Assembly (NCBI GenBank): GCA_950097015.1
Contig: CATNEN010000008.1
Coordinates: 248,001-312,000, forward strand
Length of the DNA stretch: 64,000 nucleotides
From: Macrostomum hystrix
Lineage: Eukaryota; Platyhelminthes; Macrostomidae
Reading direction: 5' to 3'
The number at the start of each line of letters is the position of its first letter. The stretch's first letter is position 1. Below, one piece after another: positions 12,701 through 23,985 of this stretch. The translations under genes and the position numbers were made by a program. The notes under the pieces are model-generated. The model saw nothing but the letters and a program-made list of their open reading frames with translations, did no database searches and was not told where the DNA came from.

Positions 12701-13917
12701 TATGACTGTAAGCTTGTGTTAGTTAAAGGTAGAAAATTATAGTAGATCATGTTAGCTGGATGCATAAGATGTGCTAATACTTCCCTTTCCACTAACCAGC
12801 TCAATGACCTTTTGCCATTTTGGCTACAGACAAGTTTTGTACCCCAGAAGCAGCCTCAGTTTGTTAAGTGCAAAAAGCAACCTTAAAAATCAAAATTGCA
12901 AGTCATCCCATTGATTTGAAAAGAATGCCAATTTGTGATATATGATTGTAAAAATGTTTTCTAAATGCAAATTATTGTCTATATAAACATTTTTTTAAAT
13001 TTTCCTACATTTGTCTTATTATTTATTACATTTCTTTGAAGTGACAACAATGTTTTCTTACTACTGCTACTTTTTAAGTATAAATTAAGGTATTAGAATG
13101 TAAAAATCATTTAGTTTTATAGCATTACCAAGCAATATAACAAAGTTATTTTTTGTGTAAGTGGCAAAATCAGGAGATTTGTCTTGTGTAATCAATGGCA
13201 CCATCTAGACTATTGTATATAAAGCAATAGAAAAGACAGTCCATTTTTAATAAGAGATTGTCTCTTTTATATGCATTCAAATGATTGTGTCTATAATGTC
13301 TATTAAGCAATAATGATAGCCATATATTATGAAATATATAAGAGTAAAGAAAAACAAAAAAGAAACTGTAAGCTAGCAAATAAAATAATGAATAGGGGTA
13401 TTGCATTATAAAGTAAGAAACCCTATGATTATTGTAAGTAAAAGATTGTAAAAAGAAACAAATATATATGAGTATTGATAATATATAACAATGTAATAAC
13501 ATACTAATTACTTAATGATAGTAGACAAGCAGTCAGCAAGATTCCATTTGATAACACATTCTACTGACTCAATAATACAAGCACATACAAACCATATGTA
13601 GGCAACCACTCACTGAGATGTGTACAGGGTTCGCCTGGACTATTTTATAATCAGTCACTTTTTACCCTCACTGTGTCATTAGTAGTTAATAATAATAATA
13701 ATATCTTAGAATGGGTGCAGTCAAAAGCACATTGGTATTATGTATTATGTTTATAATGATGTTTTCATACTGTTGCCTTTATTCAGCTTCGTGATATCTC
13801 AGTGCTATCTCAATGAATGTTTTGCAGGATACTGCAGCAATCAAATTGGATTAAATCTAACCACCCAACTGAACTGGCTGGCTGGTCAGTGCGGCTGCTG
13901 CAGTAGGAAAGTGGATC
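9721..13917. other. Long AT-rich region upstream of TEAD
   Basis: 4.2 kb with no supported gene. Frames at 10221-10436 (71 codons, followed by a donor-like AG|GTGAGC at 10432), 11756-11950 and 13170-13502 (minus, Y/F/L-rich) are AT-driven and unrecognised. A short (AAT)n run lies near 13690-13705. Non-coding 5' exons or enhancers of the TEAD gene could lie here but cannot be seen from sequence alone. Confidence 0.35.
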
Positions 13918-16900
13918 ATGCAGACGGCAGCGCATTCCGCTGGTTGGTCCGCAACCATCGCGGTGGCGGCAGCCGTGGCCGCGGCGGCTGCGGCCGCTTC
14001 TGGCTCATCTGGCGGAAATGCTTCAGTTGTGATGCGCGACGGTGCCTACAAGAGAGACGAGATCGCAATTGACAGAGTCGAAGAAGACGAAGATGACGAG
14101 GCCGAAGAGCGGGATCAACAACAGCAGCAGCAGCAAGATGCAGACGAGGATGCCGAAGGTGTATGGAGTCAGGACATTGAGCAAAGCTTCCAGGAAGCTC
14201 TAGCCATGTATCCGCCGTGTGGCAGGAGGAAAATTATCCTGCAGGAGGAAGGAAGAATGTATGGTGAGTGGGGTGGCCTTGCTTAAGGACAAATTGTTCT
14301 CTTTCGGTTCAGATTCGAACTCCAGACCTCTCAGTCAGAAGTGCAAATCTCCCTTAGCTTTAGATCGGGAATTGGCGGAATTTCGTGTACCTAGAATTAC
14401 AAATAGGATAATTTGGGATTTAGGTGGATTTTTATATCTATTCGGGGGTCCCTGAGCTCGATTCCGCGGCATTTGGGCGCAGCCGCGGAGAGAATTCTTG
14501 AGGGCTTGTCGTGTAATTCACGAATTCTTGAGGGCTAAACTCCAAGGCACAGTGATAGTGTACACTGCCACACCTGTCTGAGTGTGTGCCTGCATACACG
14601 GTATCTGTGTGCGTGTGTGCTCAGGAGTCAGCGAAATGGGCAGAATTGCCTCCTGGTTTGCTGCGGGTCTAGTGTCACCAAATGATGTGCCTTTGCCCGC
14701 AACCATCCTGCAGTTATTACTAATATTATAATTATAAATCTATACTTTTTAGTAATGGTAATTTTATATAATTACTAAAAAAATTGTTACTATATTATTC
14801 TAAATAGTACTGCATCATTAAAATTATGATAATTTTCACATTCCAATTATATATTGTTATTTTAGACCCAATTAAGATTAGCATTGTATATTTTTGTTGA
14901 TTTTATGTATAAAAATCAGATTTTCCTACGCGCGAAAGCTTACTAGCTGAGGAAGCAGGGAATGCAAGTTTGCATTGGCGGATGCAATGTGTAGTTGCTC
15001 TGTTCAACTGCGTAGAAGTGCTTGTCCCATCTAATCTCTTTGCTTTAGCTGGCTTATGCAGTTTCTAGCTCTGACTTCCTGTCGGATTGCATCAAATGCA
15101 GAATTTCGTTTGCCTCTGTTCGTTCTCTTGCACCAAGCACCCGTAGTCTTGTGGGCATATCAGGAAATTAACAACATCGTATTGTATGGAACGAAATTTC
15201 TTTGTAATAAGGAAGCTACTGATGATGTCACGGTTAGCGGACTATAATTACAGACTATTAAATCTTAAGTTAAGTTTGAGGGGAATTAATAAATAGGAAA
15301 TCTAGAGTGCCAGATTAATGATAATTTTTATGCAGACTAGAGGGGCGGAGTAATGACAGACACTAGATTACAGGTGCGGGAGTAATCACAGACACTAGAT
15401 TACAGGTGCGGGAGTAATGACAGACACTAGATTACAGGTGCAGGAGTAATGACAGACACTAGATTACAGGTGCGGGAGTAATCACAGACACTAGATTACA
15501 GGTGCGGGAGTAATGACAGACACTAGATTACAGGTGCGGGAGTAATGACAGACACTAGATTACAGGTGCAGGAGTAATGACAGACTCTAGATTACAGGTG
15601 CAGGAGTAATGACAGACACTAGATTACAGGTGCGGGAGTAATCACAGACACTAGATTACAGGTGCGGGAGTAATCACAGACACTAGATTACAGGTGCGGG
15701 AGTAATCACAGACACTAGATTACAGGTGCGGGAGTAATCACAGACACTAGATTACAGGTGCGGGAGTAATCACAGACACTAGATTACAGGGGTGAAGTAT
15801 TACCAAAAGAAATCTATCTACAGAGAATATGATGGTGCTGATGATAGACGAAATCCAATGCCCTATTCATTCTGTCACGCCAGGCCGCAATGAGCTGATC
15901 GCCCGGTACATTCGGCTGCGCACGGGCAAGACCCGGACCCGCAAGCAGGTGTCCAGCCACATCCAGGTGCTGGCCAGACGGCGCACCAAGGAAGTCCAGA
16001 GCAGCATCCGGGATCCGGCTACTAAGGAGCGGGCAATGCAGACGCTTAGCCAGCTGAGCTCTGCTCAGATTGTTAGCGCCGGCCTCAATAATTCTTCTAG
16101 GGGACAACAACAGCAGCAGCAGCAGCAGTCCTCAATAACCGCCCCCGCCTGGTCCTCAACAATAGTTGTTGCCGAGGATTCGGCCGAACCAGAATCTCCC
16201 GTTGCTGTCTGCGGTCCGCGCCTGCGTCTGCGCGAACTGAGCGCCTTCGTTGAAGCTCCTTCGTTGGCAACGTCGCCTTCGACAGCAGGCGCCACCGCCG
16301 ACGAGACCAATCAGCAGCAGCGGCGTTGTCGGCGACACGTGTTCGCCAGCCTGACTGCGGCCTCCGCCTCCGCTGCCCAGCCTCCTTTAGAATGCGTCGA
16401 CGTCTCCCAGATTGCCGACAAGTTTCCCGAGCGACGCGGCGGCCTGCGCGACTTCCTGGAGGCCGGACCAGAGGGCTCGGCCTACTTGGTGAAGTTCTGG
16501 GCGGATATTAACACGCCGTTGCCTGATGAGCCGGAGGCCTTCTATGGATTCGGCACCGCGTTAGTACTGGGCCAATTCTTTAAATCTAGATAGACAGGTA
16601 GAATTGGTGGGGCCAGATGTACTTAGATAGTACAGACGCAGCTATTGCGTGGCTCATCTGAAGGCTGCGTACGGCTGTTCAGTCCATGGACTGGGGGGGG
16701 ACGCCACACCCACCCTTAATTACTCCAGCTGATGCTGGTACCCTTTTAGCAGTTGGGTGAACTGAAACGATGCAGATTTAATTGTCTTGCTAAAGGGCAC
16801 AAATTGTTCCAGTGGAGTCGGGAATCGAACCCCCGACCTTTAAGTCGTTTTTCCGACGCTCTAACCACTAGGCTAGCCCTACACTACACTACAACCCTCC

Positions 16901-18309
16901 TCCCCAGGGCAGATGTACACACCTGTGTCATTGCGGTCCTTCGTGCAGTATCAGTGTGCCTGTGGCTGCCACACCTTCAGTGTCTTCCTCAAAAACAATT
17001 GTCGTCTAGGAGTTTACTTACGTCCCAAGTTAGTAAAACATTTCTTTGAGCAAATGCTAGCTTTTCAAGCAGAAATTGAGAGTTCTCCCAGTCTGTCAGT
17101 TCCCGATCTGCGAATCCCCTCTGCTGCTTGGCAATCTAAAAGAAACTTCTCTCATATTTCCTCTCTACCCCCTGGTCCCCGGGACAAATTTCTTCCCCTA
17201 CCCCATGCTTCTCCTACTGAAGAAGCTGTGAGCTGGGATGAGTTGAGTTGGCATAAAGTGCAACTGCTTCTGCACGAAAGATCCCATGATCCTCCTTCTT
17301 CCCCTCCACTCCAATTCCCCCAAGTTTCGTATTCCCTGTCTGGGCAGGGAATATTTGGTGAGCAGCCGGCAAAGAAGGAACTGGAAGTTAGGCCTATTGT
17401 TGGCAAAACAATGCCAATTGATGCGTCGAAGCGGGAAGTAGCCAATATTTTGTTCGACCGCATAGTGCGGATTAAGTGCTAGCAATGAGTCATTCACCTA
17501 ACTATTAAAAATTTGATATTTTTTTCTATCTTTAATTAACTTCTTCCTAGAAACTTTCTTTGTTTCTCTGCAAAAGAAACTTTTATTTTAAAACGGCAAT
17601 ACTTCAGTCTTGATTATCTCACAGCTGTGTGAGTATGTGCTCAGGAGTCAGCGGAATGGGCAGAGTTGTCTCCTCGCTGGCTGCGGGTCCAGTGTCACCA
17701 ATGTGCCATTGCCCGCAGCCCTCCTGCAAATTTAAATTATTATATTAGACATTAATTTCTATTTTGCTTCAGTTCAATTTTCCATTTATCTTAAAAATCC
17801 CAAAAATGCTGCCTATAATCAATTCTGCCTACTTATGAGTAGTATTATCGTAGTTTATATTTTCGCCGCTCAGATATGAAAGCGCCGAACGGCTAACACT
17901 GTCCTGCTCAACCAAGGTGTGCTCGTTTGGCAGGCAAGTTGTTGAAAAAGTTGAGAAGCACATTGGGCCTAGACTGGAGTCTGGTCGCTACGTGTACCAG
18001 AGCGACCGGAGTCCTATGTGCGAGTACATGGTCAACTTTATTACTAAACTGCGCCAACTGCCTGAGAAATATATGATGAATACGGTACTGGAGAACTTCA
18101 CTATTCTGCAGGTGAGCTGGGCTCATGTATTTGTAGGTCGCGAGTTCGAATCTCGTCGGTAGTTTTTTTAATAATTGGGCTTCTAAATCTGGCATTGTCA
18201 GGTAATAAATTGCGAAGCCACTGGCGAGCCTCTGCTGTGCATTGCCTACGTATTCGAAGTGTCTACAGGCTCCGCGCAGCATCATGTTTATCGACTTAGT
18301 CGAGGCTAA
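13918..18309 (+). CDS. TEAD: TEAD/Scalloped transcription factor, complete, 4 coding exons
   Basis: Exons 13918-14263, 15884-16559, 17874-18111 and 18202-18309 join in frame (1368 nt, 455 aa); donors are GTGAGT, GTTAGT and GTGAGC. The DNA-binding TEA domain (residues about 82-155) is split by intron 1: [20 protein letters not shown] and [14 protein letters not shown] in exon 1, then [20 protein letters not shown] and [12 protein letters not shown] in exon 2. An acidic, Q-rich N-terminal leader and a Q/S-rich linker follow the family layout. The C-terminal YAP/Yorkie-binding domain runs from about residue 225: [72 protein letters not shown], and finally [23 protein letters not shown] proteins are nuclear effectors of Hippo signalling that recruit YAP. 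Introns carry SINEs and a 32-bp array. The start is the first ATG in a frame open into the TEA domain; non-coding exons may precede it. Confidence 0.95.
14270..14370 (-). mobile_element. SINE-A fragment (tRNA-derived head) in TEAD intron 1
   Basis: On the minus strand a box-B-like GAGTTCGAATCTG is followed by GAACAATTTGT and CCTTAAGCAAGGC, the same order as in the full SINE-A copy at 29.0 kb. It is truncated and diverged, and begins a few bases after the exon 1 donor. Confidence 0.65.
14450..14715 (+). mobile_element. SINE-B copy in TEAD intron 1
   Basis: Begins with the end of a tRNA-like head (GAGCTCGATTCCGCG), then the shared body with GTGTACACTG, TGTGCTCAGGAGTCAGCG and GCGGGTCTAGTGTCACC, and ends CCATCCTGCAG before an AT-rich tail. 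The same body appears at 17620-17732 and, reversed, at 28855-29455. Confidence 0.75.
15345..15795 (+). repeat. 32-bp minisatellite in TEAD intron 1, about 14 copies
   Basis: Head-to-tail 32-bp units containing agattacaggtgcggg followed by agtaatcacagacact, with C/G (atCaca/atGaca) and G/A variation. It ends only about 90 bp before the exon 2 acceptor at 15883. Confidence 0.95.
16605..16888 (-). mobile_element. Full-length SINE-A in TEAD intron 2
   Basis: On the minus strand: box A TAGCCTAGTGG (16865-16875), box B GGTTCGATTCC (16821-16831), then GAACAATTTGTG, a GCAAGACAATTAA motif, AGGGTACCAGCATCAGCTGG, GGTGGGTGTGGCGTCCCCCC and AGTCCATGGACTG. It is about 85-90 percent similar by eye to the copy at 29022-29335. 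Confidence 0.9.
16913..17482 (+). other. Unrecognised 189-codon open frame inside TEAD intron 2
   Basis: The frame is open from 16913 to a TAG at 17480. The product has a CACGCHTF segment near its start and proline/serine-rich middle. It matches no domain I know, and TEAD exons 2 and 3 join in frame without it. It may be a decayed insertion, an alternative exon or chance; a frame this long is unusual for intron sequence of this composition. Confidence 0.25.
17620..17732 (+). mobile_element. SINE-B 3' fragment in TEAD intron 2
   Basis: Matches the body of the 14450-14715 copy from TGTGAGTATGTGCTCAGGAG through GCGGGTCCAGTGTCACC to CCCTCCTGC. The 5' head is absent. Confidence 0.7.
18135..18170 (+). 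repeat. tRNA T-arm-like remnant in the 90-bp TEAD intron 3
   Basis: The sequence gtcgcgagttcgaatctcg contains a box-B-like GAGTTCGAATCTC and is followed by a T run, a Pol III terminator pattern. No A box or acceptor stem partner lies upstream within the intron, so it is a tRNA or SINE fragment, not a tRNA gene. Confidence 0.4.
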
Positions 18310-18584
18310 CCTCTATCTGCGCTGTAAATAATTTGATTGTGTTTGTTATTTTGTTATTTGAAAGATATTGCAAAACTGCTTGAGTGCATTCGTCTTATTT
18401 CGTCCCTTTGTTTCTCTTTGTGCACAGTTTGTCGTTCTTATTTTCTACCATTTTAAAGTCATTTTATGCTTGCTTATTATTTCGCGAATTTACACAGATT
18501 TTTGTGCAACTCTGGCGTGTCCAGCTGCCTGCTTGGTTTACATTAGTTGTAATTGCTTACCATTTTCTGCTTACTTCACAGGCA

Positions 18585-19320
18585 TCCCTGTTGCTAAGCG
18601 GCCTCCCATTGACGGGAATCCCAGTTGCTAAGCGGCCTTCCATTGACGGGAATCCCCGTTGCTAAGCGACTTCCCATTAACGGGAATCCCCGTTGCTTAG
18701 AAGCCTCCCATTGACGGGAATCCCCGTTGCTAAGCGACCTCCCATTCACAGGAATCCCCGTTGCTTAGAAGCCTTCCATTGACGGGAATCCACTTTGCTA
18801 AGCGGCCTCCCATTGACGGGAATCCACGTTGCTAAGCGACTTCCCATTCACGGGAATCCCCGTTGCTTAGAAGCCTCCCATTGACGGGAATCCACGTTGC
18901 TAAGCAGCCTCCCATTGACGGGAATCCACGTTGCTAAGCGACCTCCCATTCACGGGAATCCCCGTTGCTAAGCGACCTCCCATTCACGGGAATCCCCGTT
19001 GCTTAAAAGCCTTCCATTGACGGGAATCCACTTTGCTAAGCGGCCTCCCATTGACGGGAATCCACGTTGCTAAGCGACCTCCCATTCACAGGAGTCCCCG
19101 TTGCTAAGCGACCTCCCATTCACGGGAATCCCCGTTGCTTAGAAGCCTCCCATTGACGGGAATCCACGTTGCTAAGCGGCCTCCCATTGACGGGAATCCA
19201 CGTTACTAAGCTGCCTTTCATTCACAGCAAACCCCGTTGCTAATCGGCCTCCCATTAAAGGGAATCCCAGTTGCTAAGAGGCCTCTTATTCACGGTAATC
19301 CTCCACGCTAAGGGGCCTGT
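18585..19320 (+). repeat. 34-bp minisatellite downstream of TEAD, about 21 copies
   Basis: Units contain cccattgacgggaatccacg followed by ttgctaagcggcct, with frequent point variation (gcttagaag, cattcacgg). The last three units from about 19205 are more diverged. Confidence 0.93.
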
Positions 19321-19499
19321 TTTTGAGGAAATCTATTTTACGGGAAAGTCTGTTGTTACAGGATTTTACAATTTTCTACCCCAGATTGGATAGAAACCCC
19401 GTTGCTTTGCTCGGCATTAGGAATGTTATGTCGCCTCTCTGTCTGTGATTGAGCTGCTTGCAAAAACAGCTCAAGCTCGTGATTGAGCTGTGATTGAGC

Positions 19500-19666
19500 T
19501 GTGATTGAGCTGCGCCTAATATTTAGGCTTGATCAGTGAAATTGGAGAAATTCGCGTTAGAGTGTCGATAGTCGCCTAGTTCCACCTGTTGTAGCCCTTG
19601 AAGGTCCAGCAAATCCGTCTAGATAAAGGTCGGTGTTCTTGGCCCGTGTTCTTGAGTTTCGTGTTG
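19500..19666 (+). repeat. Dispersed repeat R1, copy 2, internally deleted
   Basis: Shares AATATTTAGGCTTGATCAG through CCTTGAAGGTCCAGC with copy 1, then jumps to the GGCCCGTGTTCTTGAGTTTC segment. About 230 bp present in copy 1 are missing. Confidence 0.75.
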
Positions 19667-20639
19667 GTAGTTCTACTGTTAACAATTATGTAAAGCAATT
19701 ACTGTCTCTTGTATCCTCACTCATAGGTCTGCGCGCGCTTCCTTATTTTCTTGTTTGTTTGTTTGTTTGTTTCAGTTGTTTATTTTTTAGTTTCATTTTC
19801 TGTTTCAATTTTTACCCTCTTAGCTTCCATTTTTTTTATTAAGAAGACGATATTTGAGATTTTGAGATTTGAGATCTATTTACAATAAAATTCAACTTTA
19901 GTGCCTTATATCCGTAGTGCTTTGCCATCACAAATCCGTTGCTGGAATTTGGGATCAATTTTATTATTTTGTTTTTTTATCCTCAAACAGTATAGAAACA
20001 TTTTGCTGCCATCCGAAATTTATTTCTTAAGTGTTCAATTATGTTAGTCATCTAAAGCAGCTATCTATAGTTTTCATCTGCCGTCTTCCAATTGTACCAT
20101 TTTGTTCACGTAAATTAATCACGATTGTATTGTGTTAGATCTTTATAGGTGCTTCAATTTTTTATTTGCCTATTTTATTATCAATTTTAGTGTGATATAG
20201 TGTCAAATCTGTGTCTTAAATGTAGCTTGTCGGATACTTACAAGCTTATTAGGAACTGTCTTATTATCCAAGCAAAACTTTGATGTTTCTTATTATTTGC
20301 TTGTTTTATGAAACAATTTTTTAGAACTTTTGTTTATAAATTTATAATTAGTTGTGTATGAATGCAAACGATTTGTTATTACAATTCTACAACCTAATAG
20401 AATTTTTCACTTGGCTAAATTAAAATTGCTTTGTTTCAATTATTTGACACGAATTTGTAGTTAGGGTCTCCCGTCTGATCTCTCTCCCTTGTCTGATAAC
20501 TCCCCTGCCTAAAAACTCCTTTGTCTCATCACGCTTCTTTCGAGTCTCTTTTTCCCTAGGTCTTTGTTCTCCTGTCTCATCTCTATCTCGTCTATTATCT
20601 CTCCTGTTTATCTTTAGTTCCATCTCTCTCTAGTCTCTC
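19667..20639. other. AT-rich region, possible 5' region of the HMG-box gene
   Basis: No gene visible; a (GTTT)n run lies at 19753-19772. The first exon of the HMG-box gene must supply one nucleotide and a start codon upstream of 21317 but cannot be placed. Confidence 0.3.
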
Positions 20640-21215
20640 TACTAGGCAGAGTCTTTCTAGTCTCATCTCTCCCGTCTAATCTCTCTTTTGTCTAATCTCA
20701 CCACTGTCGCATCTTTTCCCTGTCTCATCTCTCCCCTGTGTTATCTCTCCCCTGTCTCATCTCTCCCCTGCCTCATCTCTCCCCTGCCTAATCTCTCCCC
20801 TGTCTCATCTCTCTCCTGTGTTATTTCTCCCCTGTCTCATCTCTCCCTTGTCTCATCTCTCCCCTGTCTCATCTCTCTGGTGTCTCATCTCTCTGGTGTC
20901 TCATCTCTCTAACGTGTCTCATCTCTCTGGTGGCTCATCTCTCCCTTGTCTTATCTCTCCACTGTCTCATCTCTCCCCTGTCTCATCTCTCCCCTGTCTC
21001 ATCTCTCCCCTGTCTCATCTCTCCCCTGTCTCATCTCTCTGGTGTCTCATCTCTCTAACGTGTCTCATCTCTCTGGTGTCTCATCTCTACCCTGTCTCAT
21101 CTCTCTGGTGTCTCATCTCTCTGGTGGCTCATCTCTCCCGTGTCTCATCTCTCCCCTGTCTCATCTCTCCCCTGTCTCATCTCTCCCCTGTCTCATCTCT
21201 CCCCTGTCTAATCCA
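20640..21215 (+). repeat. 16-bp minisatellite tctcatctctcccctg, about 35 copies
   Basis: Head-to-tail units, with a ctctctggtg variant and single aacgtg-bearing units near 20908 and 21055. It is the same monomer, one base apart, as the array in the hAT element at 2815-3075. It ends 100 bp before an exon acceptor. The long frames across it are repeat artefacts. Confidence 0.95.
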
Positions 21216-21316
21216 TTTTCCGCAACATCTCACCCCTGCTCTACATCGAGATTCACTAATAAGTCAATCAATAAATGTTACATGGCAATGCGACAGAAAA
21301 ATTTCCCCCTCCGCAG

Positions 21317-23077
21317 CGCACCCTGGGCCAGCCGCCAAAGTGTCGCTCTCACGCATAATCGAAGACGTGACGACTCGGGCGGCCGCGGCCGCAGCCGATG
21401 CCGCAGCCGCAGCGGCGGGCGATCAGGACGCCGCCCAGTCGCCGACGAAGCCGGCGAAGCCGCGCAAACCTGCCGGCACCGGGCGGCGGTCGCGGCAGGC
21501 CCGGCGCGATCCGCAGGAGCCAGTCAATCCCAGATCGGCCTACACCGTATTTGTCAAGGAGAAGATGGAACAGCTGGGCGCTCACATCAAAGACACGCCG
21601 GAGCTCAAGTTGAAGGGCCGCGATCAGATCAAAGTGGTTGCCCAACAATGGCGGGATCTCTCGGCGGAGGAGAAACAGCGCTATCAGCAGCTGTACACCA
21701 AGGCATTCGCCGCCTACGAGCAGGAACTATCTGCCTACAAGCAGACGGAGGCGCATAGAGCCTTTCAAGAGAAACTGAAGGCGTTGGACGCACAGAGGTC
21801 GGCTAGTAATCATCCGTCTACTTCTGCGCCCAGCCCGGCTAAAAGATCGAAAAGCGGCGGAGGCGGCAGCGGCGGCGGGGGCAGCAGCGGCGGCGGAGCC
21901 GGAAGCGGAGCCTCAGGCGGCCCCGCCGGTAGCGCAGTTAATCGACCTGCGGTCGGTCAAACTGTGCCAGTTAGAAAGGCTGGAACTGAGGAGAATGTGG
22001 TTAATAGTCTGTCGGGTGTTACTACTGTTGGTGTCAATCAGCAGGTGCAGCAGCAGCAGCAGCAGATGCAACAGCAGCAACTGTTGGTGCCAACCACAAT
22101 GGGTCATCAACAGGTTCTTGTACCGGCTGGTCAGCAACAGATGCTGCTGCCTGCTGGTGCCCAGCAGCAGTTGCTGGTACCTGCTAGCGGTCAGCAACAG
22201 GTGCTGGTTTCTGCCGGCGGTCAGCAACAGATGTTGGTGTCTGCTGGCGGTCAGCAGCAGATGCTAGTGTCTGCTAGCGGTCAGCAACAGATGCTAGTAC
22301 CTGCTAGCAGTCAGCAGCAGATGTTGGTACCTGCTAGCGGTCAGCAACAGATGCTAGTCCCTGCTAGCGGTCAGCAACAGGTGCTAGTAACGGCTGGTGG
22401 CCAGCAACAGGTGCTCGTGCCGGCAAGTCAGCTGTCAGGACTCACGGCTGGCCAGCATCAGTTCCTGGTGCCGGCTGGCGGTCAACAACAGGTGAGACGC
22501 TTATCGACACTTGAAATTATAGTTAGAGGGTGAGATTCTGAACTAATCACTCTAGCTTTGAGGTGAGATTCTGAACTAGTCACTCCAGTTTGAGGTGAGA
22601 TTCTGAACTAGTCACTCTAGTTTGAGGTGAGATTCTGAACTAGTCACTCTAGTTTGAGGTGAGATTCTGAACTAGTCACTTTAGTTTGAGGTGAGATTCT
22701 GAACTAGTCACTTTAGTTTGAGGTGAGATCCTATCTCATCTACTAACCCAAAGACAGTTTAGGACATGTTCTCATAAACTACTTAAAAAACGCCGCAGAT
22801 GCTGATGGCAGCGGCTGGTCCTGGCGGTCAGGGCCAGCAGCTACTGCTGCCAGCTGGCCAGCAGCTGATGCAGCTGCAGAACCTGCCCGGCCTGCCACCC
22901 GGCACAGTCGCCCTGCTGGCCGTCACCCAGGGTCCTGTCCCCGGGCTGGCACAAGTGGCCTCTGTTGGTGGCCAGTCATTGTCCAGCTTCCAGGAGCTGG
23001 TGCAATCCGCGCAGCAGCAGCAGCAGCAGCAACAGCAATTGCAGTCAGCATTGCCTCCTTCACAACATCAGCAGCAG

Positions 23078-23111
<34 letters not shown>

Positions 23112-23455
23112 TTCTCCAACAGCAGCAACAGCAGCTTCTTCAGCAACAGCAGCAGCAGCTGGCAAACAGCAAGCCAGTCAGCACAGCGGATCTTGCCGCC
23201 AGCATTCAGCGCATAGCCGAGGATTTAAACGCCGGCTCCGATGATCGAATGCGGGCAGCCGAAGAAGCTGTCCGCCTGCTGCGCGCCAGAATGGCCGACG
23301 TTCAAAACGCGTACAGGCAGCAGGGCCTCGCCCAGAACTTTGTGCCGGACCTGCAGGCGCAGATTGACCGGGTTCTGCCGGCTCTGAGCACCGTGCGGCC
23401 CGATGTACTCTCTAACCTGCAGGATCTGGTGCGCTCGCTAATTGTGCCCACCTGA
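21317..23455 (+). CDS. HMG-box, glutamine-rich nuclear protein (last two exons)
   Basis: Exon 21317-22491 (acceptor CCGCAG, donor CAG|GTGAGA) joins in frame to 22799-23455, giving about 609 residues. The first exon is not located. An alanine-rich, then basic, leader precedes one HMG box at about residues 70-140: NPRSAYTVFVKEKMEQL, KGRDQIKVVAQQWRDLSAEE, KQRYQQLYTKAFAAYEQEL. A glycine/serine linker follows, then about 14 copies of a decapeptide like SGQQQMLVPA, then polyglutamine blocks and a conserved-looking C-terminal helical region (ADLAASIQRIAEDL to VPDLQAQIDRVLPAL). HMG boxes bend DNA, and Q-rich tails often activate transcription; a chromatin or transcription role is inferred. The exact subfamily is not recognised. 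Upstream TCTC repeats read in frame but precede a good acceptor, so they are excluded. Confidence 0.8.
22530..22730 (+). repeat. 32-bp intronic minisatellite with donor-like units
   Basis: About six copies of a 32-bp unit starting gtgagattctgaactagtca and ending tttgag, inside the intron of the HMG-box gene. Each junction reads GAG|GTGAGAT, a strong consensus 5' splice site, and the true donor 40 bp upstream is CAG|GTGAGA. Confidence 0.93.
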
Positions 23456-23704
23456 TCAGCCCCTTCCCCTGGACCCCTAGTCTTGGCAGCTTTCCAGCTG
23501 TTCCTTAATGGCTTCTAAGTTACTTATAGAAAAAGCCTGTGCTTTTTTCTAACAGATTCTAAGACATTATATTCTAAGAATATCGAATAGTTCTGTTCCT
23601 ATAGTTTTTGTCTATCCCTAGCAGGTATGGCTGGGGTCGTCAAATTGATCATGACTATCAAATATGTATATCTACCTTCTACTGCCTGCTAATACTCTCC
23701 CTTA

Positions 23705-23985
23705 TCTAGACCCCTCCTCTGCCTCCTGCCTACTCTGCCCTCCCCGCCTCTGCCTCCTGTGCCTCCTGTGCCTCCTCTGCCTCCCCGCCTCTGCCTCCTG
23801 TGCATCCTCTGCCTCCTGTGCCTACTCTGCCCTCCCCGCCTCTGCCTCCTGTGCCTCCTCTGCCTCGCCGCCTCTGCCTCCTGCCTCCCCTGACTCCTCT
23901 GCCTCCTCTGCTTCCTCTGCCTCCTCTGCCTCTGCCTCCCCTGCCTCCCCTGCTTCGCCTCTCTTTCCCTCTCTTTCCCTGTCCA
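23705..23985 (+). repeat. Pyrimidine-rich tgcctcc repeat tract
   Basis: Irregular tgcctcctctgcctcc repeats, nearly all C/T on the plus strand, downstream of the HMG-box gene stop. All strand frames through it are low-complexity artefacts. Confidence 0.85.

Noticed and set aside
13170-13502. 110-codon Y/F/L-rich minus frame resembling a membrane protein
   Set aside because: AT-rich composition alone gives such residues; no start or homology support.
20688-21300. In-frame N-terminal extension of the HMG-box protein through LISPLSHLSPVSS repeats
   Set aside because: This is the TCTC minisatellite read through; a clear acceptor at 21316 precedes the conserved part.
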